DNA of 64,000 bases from Sphingobium vermicomposti. GTDB taxonomy: Bacteria; Pseudomonadota; Alphaproteobacteria; Sphingomonadales; Sphingomonadaceae. The stretch covers positions 682,001 to 746,000 of the forward strand of contig NZ_JAASQR010000002.1 in the NCBI RefSeq assembly GCF_011762025.1, in the 5' to 3' direction. A program made the translations under genes and the position numbers. Below the pieces are notes generated by a model that searched no databases, was not told the DNA's origin, and saw only the letters and a list, made by a program, of their open reading frames with translations. Shown one piece after another: positions 24,654-33,259 of the stretch; within the stretch, counting starts at the first letter, position 1; the number at the start of each line of letters is the position of its first letter.

Positions 24654-26344
24654 GGCAAAGACTGATCGCGGCGCTGGCCGCACTCGCGCTTCCCGTTCCC
24701 GCGCTGGCGTCCGGCGTCATCGACAATGTGAACGGCATCGCCCTCGACGCCAGCGGAAAGATCGTGCGCTTCGGTGCGCTGCTGATCGATGATGAGGGCA
24801 AGGTCGAAAAACTGCTGCCGGGCCGCTATCAGGACCCGCCGCGCAAGAAAAAGCTGAAGAAAGGCGAAGTCTGGCCCAAGGGTCCCGACTTCAAGCTGGA
24901 TGCGGGGGGCAAGACGCTGATCCCCGGCCTGATCGATGCGCATGGTCATGTCATGGGCATGGGCCTGGCGTTCATCACGCTGGACCTGTCGGGCACAGGC
25001 TCACTGGAGGAGGCGCAGGCGAAGATTCGGGCCTATGCGGCCGCCAATCCGGCCCGCAAATGGATCATCGGAACCGGCTGGAACCAGGAAAGCTGGGGGC
25101 TGGGCCGTTTCCCTACCGCTGCCGACCTGGATGCTGCGGTCAGCGACGTGCCTGTATGGCTGGAGCATGTTGATGGCCATGCAGGCTGGGCCAACAGCCT
25201 TGCGATGCGCACCGCCAACATCACCGCCACGGCCAAGGCACCGCCCGGCGGGCGGATTGAGATGGCGGGTGGCAAGCCGTCGGGCGTTTTCGTCGATAGG
25301 GCGATGGAGCTGATCCAGAAAGCCGCCCCGCCGCCCGCGCCCAAGGACAGGGACATCGCGCTGGAAAAGGCGCAGCAGGCGCTGCTGGCGAACGGCGTCA
25401 CCGCCATTGCCGACATGGGTACCAGCATAGAGGATTGGCAGGCGTTTCGCCGGTCGGCCGACCGGGGTGCGCTGCGCGTACGGATCATCTCCTACGCGCT
25501 GGGCCTGGACAATATGGTCATGATCGCCGGGCCGGAACCCACGCCCTGGCTGTATGACGATCATCTGCGGATGGGTGGCCTCAACTTGACGGTGGACGGC
25601 GCACTGGGATCGCGCGGTGCATGGCTGAAGGCTGGCTATGCCGACGCTCCCGGCCAGCGCGGGCTGGAGCTGATCCCCTCGACCCCGCTGCGCAACATGA
25701 TGAGCCGAGCGGCGATGGACAATTTCCAGATCGCGGTCGATGCGGTCGGCGATGCGGCGAACAGCGAACTGCTCGACGCCATCACCGAACTGAGCCTGAC
25801 CTATAAGGGCGACCGGCGCTGGCGCATCGAACAGGCGCAGATTGTCGATCCCTCGGACCTACCGCGCTTTGGCCAGAACGGCATCATCGCGTCTATGCAG
25901 CCTGTCCAAGCGGCATCTGGCTGGCGCATGGCGACGGCCCGGCTGGGCGAAACCCGGCTTAACGGCGCTTATGCGTGGAAGGCTATGCTGGACAATCGCG
26001 TTCCCGTAGCCTTCGGGTCGGGCGTGCCGACCGGAACGCTCAATCCTTTCATCGGCATGGCTGTCGCGATGAGCCGGGAGGACGGCACGGGCCAGCCCGC
26101 AGGCGGATGGATGCCGCAACAGCGCGTCAGCTTCGAAGCCGCACTGGACAGCTATACCCGGCAGGCAGCGTTCGCGGGATTTGCGGAAAAGCGGTTCGGC
26201 AGCCTGATTCCAGGGCAGCGCGCCGATTTCGTGATCATCGACCGGGATATCTCAGTCTCGCGTCCTGCGGACATCCGGGCCACGCAAGTGCTGGAAACGT
26301 GGATCGGCGGAAAGCGGGTTTATATGAAGGGCGTTAAACCCTGA
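24650..26344 (+). CDS. secreted amidohydrolase homologue with lost metal ligands
   Basis: This 564-residue protein is a YtcJ-type amidohydrolase (amidohydrolase_3) by fold, with a signal peptide at 1-20. The first metal motif survives (DAHGH, His98/His100), as does 'VDGALGSRGAWLKAGYAD'. From recall of the family consensus, the other ligands are altered: the carboxylated Lys of 'VKLYADGALG' is Asn312, His of 'HAIGD' is Asp364, His of 'EHAQ' is Gln395, His of 'MQPVHA' is Gln420, and Asp of 'GSDFPVE' is Gly458. The rest is well conserved and the frame is intact, so it is not a decaying gene. A non-catalytic or chemically different role is inferred. Coupled to the dehydrogenase upstream. Confidence 0.82.
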   Translation: MRQRLIAALAALALPVPALASGVIDNVNGIALDASGKIVRFGALLIDDEGKVEKLLPGRYQDPPRKKKLKKGEVWPKGPDFKLDAGGKTLIPGLIDAHGHVMGMGLAFITLDLSGTGSLEEAQAKIRAYAAANPARKWIIGTGWNQESWGLGRFPTAADLDAAVSDVPVWLEHVDGHAGWANSLAMRTANITATAKAPPGGRIEMAGGKPSGVFVDRAMELIQKAAPPPAPKDRDIALEKAQQALLANGVTAIADMGTSIEDWQAFRRSADRGALRVRIISYALGLDNMVMIAGPEPTPWLYDDHLRMGGLNLTVDGALGSRGAWLKAGYADAPGQRGLELIPSTPLRNMMSRAAMDNFQIAVDAVGDAANSELLDAITELSLTYKGDRRWRIEQAQIVDPSDLPRFGQNGIIASMQPVQAASGWRMATARLGETRLNGAYAWKAMLDNRVPVAFGSGVPTGTLNPFIGMAVAMSREDGTGQPAGGWMPQQRVSFEAALDSYTRQAAFAGFAEKRFGSLIPGQRADFVIIDRDISVSRPADIRATQVLETWIGGKRVYMKGVKP

Positions 26345-26365
26345 CCCTGTCCCTTTCCGCCATCG

Positions 26366-28108
26366 TCAAAGCACATCGCCGGAAGCGTTGAACGCATCCT
26401 CCATCGTTTCGGGCAAAGGCGGCAGCACAGGTTTGTCACAGCCCACTTCCTTCATATGCGCCCGCAGCGCGTCCATCCTGCCAAGGTTCCAACGCGCCAA
26501 AGGAACGCCCAGCGGGCGGAACTCGGCGCGGTCAAACAGCTCGACCACATATTTCTCGCAAAGCTGATCGACTTGATCCAGCGTCAACATGGCAAGGTTC
26601 ATGACCATGGGCCGCCCCGGCACGCCATCACGGCCCCGCACCAAATCCGTTACGTACAACCCCCCGCGCGGGTCAACCAGCACCACATCGGCCTGCGACG
26701 CGTCGATCATGCGATGACTGGCGGCGTAGGGCGCGACAAAGACATGGGTGCGCCAGACCAGAAAGGCGCTGGCCATCAAGGTGACCGCGACACCGATGAA
26801 GATCGGCCGCATCGCCGCCGGACGAAAGCGCGCCCAACCCAGCCCCGCCAGCAGGCAGAAGGGGCCGATAAAACCGTGAGCATAGCGAAAGCCCCAGCCA
26901 TAGCCCTGCGCCAACGCCAGCACGCATCCGGCAAAACAGCCCAGCGCCAGCGGCAGGGCAATTTCCTGCCCCTTGATCGCGCGCCGCCACTGCATCGCGA
27001 ACACGCCCAGCGTAGCGAGCGGCACCATCAATATGTTGTTCCAGGCGGCAAAACGGCTGAGGTTCACCAGCGGCTGCCAACGATCGCCGAGCCGTTCGAA
27101 CAAGCTGCCAACCTTGTCCGCCACCCCTGCGGAAGGGCGGATATCGGACGGTGGCCCCAATATCTCCACCAAAAATCCGGGCCACAGCTTTGCCCAGACG
27201 ACGACAATTGCCACCAAAACGATGACGTGGAAGGCCGCCGCCTTCCATCGCCGGGCCAGCAGCATCCACAGGATGAAAGGCGCGATGAAGATTGGCGGAA
27301 AATGCCATTGATGCAGCCCTGCCGCCACCAGCGCAACAGCACCTGCGCTGACATGTCCGACCACGCCGCCACGCAGCACCAGCGCCAGCCACACCATGTT
27401 GAGCGCGAAATGGCCGGTCATGGCATAGGGCGTCATGGCCGTCACCCACAGCTGGGCGGACGACAAAGCGAGCAACATGGTCACCCACACCGCGTCAGGC
27501 CGCGTCGGAAACAGGTGGAGCGCGACCCGCCACAGGGCAAACAGCCCAGCAATCAGCAGTGCTGGTCCCGCCATGTTCGGGTCGCCCAACTGCCAGAACA
27601 TCGCCTGTATTGCACTGTTCACCGGCAAATAGGCCGCCGTCCAATAATCTGCCGCGCCAAAGGGGGAGAAGAATTCAGGCATGATTGCCCGGCGATAAGG
27701 CTCCCATTCCACTGGAATCGGCCGGGCGAACAGCCCTTCGCGCATATAGGCAGCGGCGAACCGGGCAACCTCTTCATCGCGCGAAATCGCGTAATTCTGG
27801 AACAGCCAATAATGCCCGGCCCATGCGACCAACCCGAACAGCAAGATCAGCGGCACGATGATGCGCGCGCGTGGCGCTGGCAGCCGCAGGCCCATCCCCC
27901 CCGCGAACGGCGCTGCCAGCGTCAGCAGCAGCAGCCCGCCCAACAAAGCAGGGAAATCCTGGTCCAGGAACATGATGACTGCCAGACTGATGCCCTGCCG
28001 GTAGGTCACATGCCAAAGGAAAGTCGCGCCCAGCCAGAGCGTCAAGCCGATGGCCCCTGCCAGAAGCAGGCGTCGGGCATCGACAAAGCGAGCTGCGGTC
28101 TCCATCAA
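26366..28108 (-). CDS. polytopic membrane protein, possible GT-C-type glycosyltransferase
   Basis: This 580-residue protein has roughly 11-13 hydrophobic segments up to about residue 455 and a soluble C-terminal domain of about 120 residues. The first large loop carries 'ISRDEEVARFAAAYMREG' (Asp111, Glu112, Glu113), the acidic loop position used by GT-C (lipid-linked sugar) glycosyltransferases, and there are many Trp/Phe residues at membrane borders. I do not recognise a precise family. It is the last gene of the leftward polysaccharide locus and overlaps the FkbM gene by four bases, so it most likely modifies or transfers the polymer. Convergent with the amidohydrolase. Confidence 0.7.
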   Translation of the reverse strand: MMETAARFVDARRLLLAGAIGLTLWLGATFLWHVTYRQGISLAVIMFLDQDFPALLGGLLLLTLAAPFAGGMGLRLPAPRARIIVPLILLFGLVAWAGHYWLFQNYAISRDEEVARFAAAYMREGLFARPIPVEWEPYRRAIMPEFFSPFGAADYWTAAYLPVNSAIQAMFWQLGDPNMAGPALLIAGLFALWRVALHLFPTRPDAVWVTMLLALSSAQLWVTAMTPYAMTGHFALNMVWLALVLRGGVVGHVSAGAVALVAAGLHQWHFPPIFIAPFILWMLLARRWKAAAFHVIVLVAIVVVWAKLWPGFLVEILGPPSDIRPSAGVADKVGSLFERLGDRWQPLVNLSRFAAWNNILMVPLATLGVFAMQWRRAIKGQEIALPLALGCFAGCVLALAQGYGWGFRYAHGFIGPFCLLAGLGWARFRPAAMRPIFIGVAVTLMASAFLVWRTHVFVAPYAASHRMIDASQADVVLVDPRGGLYVTDLVRGRDGVPGRPMVMNLAMLTLDQVDQLCEKYVVELFDRAEFRPLGVPLARWNLGRMDALRAHMKEVGCDKPVLPPLPETMEDAFNASGDVL

Positions 28109-28857
28109 GCGCCCTGCGGCAGCAGCGCCTGGTTGACGAAAATACCGTCCATTTCCACCAGCAGCGGAAAATGCCCCTTATTATTCGCGAAAAATGCGGA
28201 CGGCCGGAAAGACCTGTCCGCCAACCAATCGATCATGGCGCGATAATTGGTTCCGCCTTCATAGATGGGGCGGACGCCAAGTTCGGTCTGGACCCCGGCT
28301 ATCTGCGCCAGCAGGTCGCCTGCCCCTTCGCATACCGACAGGTCATGCCCCTGCGTGTCCATTTTCAGAAACGGTCGGGTGAAGGCGTGAGCCGCTTGAA
28401 GCTCGGGCAGCAGGCTATCGATCCGGCGGCACTGCATCTCCACCGTCCGGCTCACCCGGTTGCGGTCGGCAAAAATCGCATCCTGCCCCTCGGACGGATT
28501 TTCCAGAGAGCTGAACTGATCCGCCGCCATGATGTTGAATCTAGCCGCGCCGTCGAAATCGGACAGGGCCAGGTTGAAAACATGCCATCGGGCGTCCCCG
28601 GATGCGCGGCGTGACAGTTCGGCGAAAATATCGGGATTTGGTTCAAAGGACAGGATCGTGCCGGCAAACCCCGCATCCTTGCGTAGCATCGTCGCATATT
28701 GTCCGCGGTTCGCGCCCACGTCGAACACGCAGTCGATGGCAAAAGCGGACAGAAAGCGCCGCAATGCCTGGATTTCGGGATATTGATGGATGCGCCCGGA
28801 AACGGCGAGGCGAAGCGCCAGCGTGCGGTCGGTCAGTTCGCGGATATAGCGGTTCAT
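28105..28857 (-). CDS. FkbM family SAM-dependent methyltransferase
   Basis: This 250-residue Rossmann-fold methyltransferase has the SAM motif 'VFDVGANRGQYA' (about 44-55), the acidic 'SFEPNPD' and the FkbM core 'FLKMDTQGHDLSV', with 'GVRPIYEGGTNY' following. FkbM proteins O-methylate sugars or polyketides. Position inside the polysaccharide locus, overlapping both neighbours by four bases, points to methylation of an exopolysaccharide sugar. Confidence 0.9.
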   Translation of the reverse strand: MNRYIRELTDRTLALRLAVSGRIHQYPEIQALRRFLSAFAIDCVFDVGANRGQYATMLRKDAGFAGTILSFEPNPDIFAELSRRASGDARWHVFNLALSDFDGAARFNIMAADQFSSLENPSEGQDAIFADRNRVSRTVEMQCRRIDSLLPELQAAHAFTRPFLKMDTQGHDLSVCEGAGDLLAQIAGVQTELGVRPIYEGGTNYRAMIDWLADRSFRPSAFFANNKGHFPLLVEMDGIFVNQALLPQGA

Positions 28858-29999
28858 GCCTGTGACGTCACCACGGAGCGATAGATGCCGATCGTCGTCA
28901 ACGCCATGTCCTTCCAGCTGCCCATCGTCTCGCCATAGGCGCGCGCCTCTGCGCCTGCCGCCTGTCTGATGGCCGTGCTTTCGATGAGCCGCAAGAGGGC
29001 TTGCGCGAGCGCGGGCGCATTTCCGGCAGGCGTGCGCACCGCAACGCCCTCTGGAAGCGCGGCGAACATGCCCGCATCGGACGTGACGATCGCCTTGCCA
29101 TGGTGCAGCGCCGACAAGAAAGCCCCGCTGGAATCGATGTGCCGATAGGGGAACAGGATGATGTCAGCCTTCGCCATATGCGCGTCCAGTCGGCCTTCGG
29201 TCAGGAAGCCAAGGTCGGTGATCAGCCGGTCGCCGAACCCGGCGGCGCGCACGCTATCGATCAACGGATTGATGTCCATGAACGGCTTGCCCGCCAGCAC
29301 CAGATCAAAGGCCAGGCCCGACCGCCACAGTGAAAGGCAGGCTTCGATCAGCAGGTCGACGCCCTTATAGGGACGGATCGTACCGAAAAACAGCAACCTC
29401 GGCACCGTCGGATCAGGCACCGCCGCCAGATCCTGCGCCCCCGCCCTTGCCAGGCGCATCGGCGGATGCGGCGTCACATGGATGCGGTCCGGGGGCACGC
29501 CCTGGCCCTCCAGCGCACGCCGCGTCGTTTCGCCATGGACGATCAGCACGTCGAATTGATCCAGCAGCGCGCGATAGCCCCGCCCCTGCACCCCCGCGTC
29601 AGCATGATAGGCGTCCGCATTGTGCACAGTATGGACCAGCGCCGTTCGTCCTTTCAAACGGCGGAGCAATATCCGATCGGCGGGCGCAAGTGGCAGCCAT
29701 TGAAAATGAACGACATCCGATCGTTCCAGCGCACCAAGTGCGCCCAGCGCCGCCGTCGCGCCATATTCCACCGCCTTGATAAGGCGGAACGCTTTCCCTT
29801 CCCCCAGCTTGGCGCGCAGGGCTTCGCTGTGGCGAAAGAAGCGGGGCGCATATTCATAGCCTTCCGGCACGATCGCGTCGGTCGATCGCATCGGGCGGCC
29901 CAGCAGCGTCACATCCTGCCCCTCTTCTGCCAGCGCCGTGCACAGGCTGTCGTCATAGCGCCCGGTAAAGAGCGACGGATCGACCATCGCGACCTTCAC
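28854..29999 (-). CDS. GT4 family glycosyltransferase
   Basis: This 381-residue GT-B fold glycosyltransferase has an N-terminal acceptor domain ('MKVAMVDPSLFTGRYDDSLC', 'ERSDVVHFQWLP', 'LVHTVHNADAYH') and a C-terminal GT4 domain with 'LLFFGTIRPYKGVDLLIEA', 'LDAHMAKADIILFPYRHIDSSG' and 'GKAIVTSDAGM'. It would add a nucleotide-activated sugar to the growing repeat unit at the cytoplasmic face. Four-base overlaps with the genes on both sides indicate one operon. Confidence 0.9.
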   Translation of the reverse strand: MKVAMVDPSLFTGRYDDSLCTALAEEGQDVTLLGRPMRSTDAIVPEGYEYAPRFFRHSEALRAKLGEGKAFRLIKAVEYGATAALGALGALERSDVVHFQWLPLAPADRILLRRLKGRTALVHTVHNADAYHADAGVQGRGYRALLDQFDVLIVHGETTRRALEGQGVPPDRIHVTPHPPMRLARAGAQDLAAVPDPTVPRLLFFGTIRPYKGVDLLIEACLSLWRSGLAFDLVLAGKPFMDINPLIDSVRAAGFGDRLITDLGFLTEGRLDAHMAKADIILFPYRHIDSSGAFLSALHHGKAIVTSDAGMFAALPEGVAVRTPAGNAPALAQALLRLIESTAIRQAAGAEARAYGETMGSWKDMALTTIGIYRSVVTSQA

Positions 30000-31312
30000 C
30001 GCTTGTCATCCAACAACCGGCGGAGCGACAGCGCATGGAGCATGGCACCCAGCACCAAAGTGGCTGTGTAAAATGAAAGGAAGGCGATATCGAACCGATC
30101 CCGCAGCAACAGCGCCAGCGGAACGCTGAGCAGCGACCCTGCCAGGAAAGGCAGCGATCGGCCCAGCAGATGCGCGAACCGGCCAAGCGCCGCCTGGACG
30201 TAAACCGAAACGCAGATGATCGTCAGTGCAAATAGCGCCACGTCCACCAGCAGCAGGTCCAGCGATGAAATCGCGGCCCGCCCGTCAAACAGCTTCCCGA
30301 AAATCCAGGTCCCCGCCAGGCCCAGCGCGACCGAAACGCCTAGCGCGAAAACAAAACCCGCGCCCAGCGCACGCGTCAGCAGTTGCCTCAACCGGCCACG
30401 GTCGTCCGCGTGAAAGGCCCGCGTGATGCGCGGCAGAGCAGCCTCCACCGCTGCCCGAACGAACATGGACAGCGCCCGCGACATCTTGAAGAAAAAGTCG
30501 AACAGCAGCATCGGGCGCGCGTCCTGCGTCGCCAGCGCGATGGTGAAATAGGGCGCATTATACGCAATGATTTCCGACATGGTGAACATGGCCGATGCGC
30601 CGATGTCGCGCAGATAATGGGCACGCACATGACCACCGCCCTCGCGAAAGGCGAACCAGTGCCGGACGGTCATCCCCAGCCGGGCATGAACCAGCATGAT
30701 CGCCCATCCAATGACACAAAGGCTGACGCCCAGTTGCAAAGCCACCGACACGCGCGGATCAAGCCCCTGCAAGATGAAGAGCAGCAGCGTGATCGTCACC
30801 ACCCGCCGCATGAAATCCAGTGCTTCCCACAGGAAATTGCCATCCACGGCGGCGAGTGCCCGCTTGGCGAGCAAGGCGGGAAGGTTGACGCAGGCGGACA
30901 GGAAAAAGAGGATGAACAGCACCGGCATCGTCGTGTCGATCCCGCCGGATGCCAGCGCGATCAGCAGGATGGCCAGCCCCCCGGCAATCAACAGGCCAAG
31001 GAACAGGAACAGCACGCCCATTTCCTCCAGCCGGAACTGGCCCGCCCCCTCTTCCCTGATGCCCAGCCAGTGCCGCCGCAGCCGCGCATAGATGATGCTG
31101 GTAAGGCCGAACTCCGCCGAAATGGTGAAATTGCCGAACGCGACGAGCAGCAGGAACGACTGAAATTCGCGCAACGGCAGGGCGCGCACGAACACATAGG
31201 TGACGGCAAAACCCCAGATCAGCGTCAACCCGACATTGGCCAGCTTGACCATGGCCAGAATGCGGGCCGACCCTTCCAACCGGGTGACCGCCGTGCCACC
31301 GGGCTGACCCAC
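29996..31312 (-). CDS. polysaccharide flippase / oligosaccharide translocase (MOP superfamily)
   Basis: This 438-residue membrane protein has about 12-14 hydrophobic segments spread evenly and resembles Wzx/MurJ-type flippases: early 'LANVGLTLIWGFAVTYVFVR', 'LREFQSFLLLVAFGNFTIS' and basic loops between helices. It would translocate lipid-linked repeat units to the periplasm. Sequence conservation in this family is low, so the call rests on topology and on its place between a glycosyltransferase and a methyltransferase. A Wzy polymerase is not obvious nearby; the polytopic protein at 26366 is another candidate for that task. Confidence 0.75.
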   Translation of the reverse strand: MGQPGGTAVTRLEGSARILAMVKLANVGLTLIWGFAVTYVFVRALPLREFQSFLLLVAFGNFTISAEFGLTSIIYARLRRHWLGIREEGAGQFRLEEMGVLFLFLGLLIAGGLAILLIALASGGIDTTMPVLFILFFLSACVNLPALLAKRALAAVDGNFLWEALDFMRRVVTITLLLFILQGLDPRVSVALQLGVSLCVIGWAIMLVHARLGMTVRHWFAFREGGGHVRAHYLRDIGASAMFTMSEIIAYNAPYFTIALATQDARPMLLFDFFFKMSRALSMFVRAAVEAALPRITRAFHADDRGRLRQLLTRALGAGFVFALGVSVALGLAGTWIFGKLFDGRAAISSLDLLLVDVALFALTIICVSVYVQAALGRFAHLLGRSLPFLAGSLLSVPLALLLRDRFDIAFLSFYTATLVLGAMLHALSLRRLLDDKR

Positions 31313-31314
31313 GG

Positions 31315-32061
31315 CTATGCGGTTCCGCCGGGCTTGCGCGCGCGGAACAGCCGGTCGTCCAGCCCGAACAGATGACGCACGTCGGCATCGATGCCGCTCG
31401 CGTCAATTTCCTCCAGCTCAAATCCCGCCGCGCGGATGCGATCGGCAAAATCGGGACCATATTGGCGGACATGGTCCCACTGGCCAAATCGGCGCTCGCG
31501 CTCACGCGGGGGGATGTCGAAACTGCCATCCTCGGTCGGTTTGTCCCACAGCGGAACGATCAACCAGGCCTCGCCCCCGGCTTTCAGCGCACTATGAATA
31601 TTGCGCAGGACATGATGATCATCCGGCACATGTTCCATCACATGGCTGGCGTAAAAAAGGTCATAGCGATCCATTTCCGCCAGGGCCATCAGGTCGACGC
31701 GCCGCATCGCCGGGACGCTATACCGGTCGGGATTGAGGTCTGCTGGCACATAATCGGCAGCGGCGGAAAAGCGGCGCACAAGGCTCGCTTCGTTGGGCGC
31801 CATGTGCAGGATCGCGCCCGCTGAAGGGACCGACAGGACATTGGTGGCGATCAGATGGTTCATCAACCGCTCGCGGGGCGAGGCCCCGCAGCCGGGGCAT
31901 CCCCATTCGGCATTTTCACCATAACGAAAAAAGCCCACGACCGTCTGCCCGCATGCAGGACAGGCGCGATGGGCCCGCGCGCCTAGCGCCTTGCGGGCCA
32001 TCAATATGGTCCGGGTCAGATGTTTGCCGACGGCCTTTGCCACCCGCTGGAAAGTAATCAC
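31315..32061 (-). CDS. class I SAM methyltransferase with N-terminal zinc ribbon
   Basis: This protein of about 248 residues has an N-terminal four-Cys zinc ribbon (CPACG ... CPGCG, about 34-58, followed by 'SPRERLMNHL') and a methyltransferase type-11 domain with 'DYVPADLNPD', 'YDLFYASHVMEHVPDD' and 'GGEAWLIVPL'. The combination occurs in sugar or lipid methyltransferases of polysaccharide clusters. GTG at 32061, after GGAGCCGAGGC, is chosen; TTG at 32100 and ATG at 32001 are alternatives. Transcribed leftward, two bases before the flippase gene. Confidence 0.82.
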   Translation of the reverse strand: MITFQRVAKAVGKHLTRTILMARKALGARAHRACPACGQTVVGFFRYGENAEWGCPGCGASPRERLMNHLIATNVLSVPSAGAILHMAPNEASLVRRFSAAADYVPADLNPDRYSVPAMRRVDLMALAEMDRYDLFYASHVMEHVPDDHHVLRNIHSALKAGGEAWLIVPLWDKPTEDGSFDIPPRERERRFGQWDHVRQYGPDFADRIRAAGFELEEIDASGIDADVRHLFGLDDRLFRARKPGGTA

Positions 32062-32125
32062 GCCTCGGCTCCGATGAACAGACAGGGACGGCCTATACAA
32101 TATGCCGCCGTTTTGGCGAGGGGGA

Positions 32126-33259
32126 TCAACGCGACTTGGCCGGATTCCATATGGTGACGGTCCGCCCCCTCATAGCCTTGATCACGCCCTGTAACGTTGC
32201 AGCATAGGCGACGAATATATCGACGACCGCCGCTATCAGCCCGCCTTTGGCGCGCAGCCCGATGGCGATCAGGATCAATCCCAACACCGCTCCACCCACC
32301 GCCAGCACCGGCGAAATGCGAAAAGCCAGCACCGCCGCGGCGAATGCACCCGTCAGGATGAACAGGCCGCCGAACCAGCGCACGATCTTGCGAGAGGCAT
32401 ATTTGAAACGGTCGATCGCGGCCATGCGCCTAAGCTGCGGTCGCAAATGGATGTGGGTGTGCCAGGCACGGGCGGCGATGCGCACCTTGCGCCGATATTC
32501 ATCTCCCCGGCCCGTCACCAGCCGTTCGCGGGCGATCACGTCCTTCGCCTTTACCAGCCGCTTGCCCGCGAAAACCACCGCCATCGACACGGTAAGGTCA
32601 TCCAGCACGCTGTCAGGAAATTCGGGATAGAGCGCGCGGCGAATGGAAAAGATCGACCCGTCCGCTCCCAACACATTGCCGGTGCGCGATTCTTCATCCT
32701 TCAACCGTTCCTCGATACGCCAGTAGAGCGACCCGACCGACGCGGTCGCGCTCTCTCCCTCCCCCACATAGTGGAGCGATCCCAGCACGCCGCCCACGTC
32801 CGGGTCTGCATAGCGCGCCAGCAGATTGTCGATGGCGTCCGCGTCCAGCAGCACGTTGGCGTCGGTGAAGATAAGGACCTCGCCTGTCGCCTGCGCCGCC
32901 AGCCGCTTCATGCCATGCGCCTTGCCACTGCGACCGGGACCACGCACCAGCGTCACCAGATCGGGCGGCCGCGCGATCAGCGCCGCCGTGTCGTCTGAAG
33001 ACCCGTCGTCAAAGGCGAGTATCTCCAATTGCGGATGCCGCTGCTTGATTGCCTCTATATTGGCTATCTTTTCCGGCATCGCCGCCGCTTCGTTATAGGC
33101 GCAGAATAGCAGCGAAGCGGTGGGGCGCGGCCCCTGCTCCGGCTGTTCCGGGTCATCCGGCAGCAGTCGCAGGATCAACGGATAGAAGAAGAACGGCCAC
33201 AGTAGCGCCACGATGGACAGCAGCAGGACCGCGCAGAGGAAAAGGTCAAAGCCGCGCAT
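32126..33259 (-). CDS. GT2 family glycosyltransferase, membrane bound
   Basis: This 377-residue processive-type GT2 enzyme has an N-terminal membrane segment (about 5-27), the GT-A domain with 'ASLLFCAYNEAAAMPEKI', 'LAFDDGSSDDTAAL', 'FTDANVLLDADAI' (metal-binding Asp) and an 'RRKVRIAARAWH' region in place of QxxRW, then three C-terminal hydrophobic segments. It resembles ExoM/BcsA-like transferases. ATG at 33259 shares one base with the upstream stop (TGATG). The open frame beyond that is antisense-like and is ignored. Confidence 0.88.
   Translation of the reverse strand: MRGFDLFLCAVLLLSIVALLWPFFFYPLILRLLPDDPEQPEQGPRPTASLLFCAYNEAAAMPEKIANIEAIKQRHPQLEILAFDDGSSDDTAALIARPPDLVTLVRGPGRSGKAHGMKRLAAQATGEVLIFTDANVLLDADAIDNLLARYADPDVGGVLGSLHYVGEGESATASVGSLYWRIEERLKDEESRTGNVLGADGSIFSIRRALYPEFPDSVLDDLTVSMAVVFAGKRLVKAKDVIARERLVTGRGDEYRRKVRIAARAWHTHIHLRPQLRRMAAIDRFKYASRKIVRWFGGLFILTGAFAAAVLAFRISPVLAVGGAVLGLILIAIGLRAKGGLIAAVVDIFVAYAATLQGVIKAMRGRTVTIWNPAKSR

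Noticed and set aside
26456-28246. 596-codon rightward open frame opposite the polytopic EPS protein
   Set aside because: Its translation is Gln/Arg/His-rich, without hydrophobic cores or motifs, typical of antisense frames in GC-rich genes; the leftward protein has clear membrane topology and overlaps its neighbours properly.
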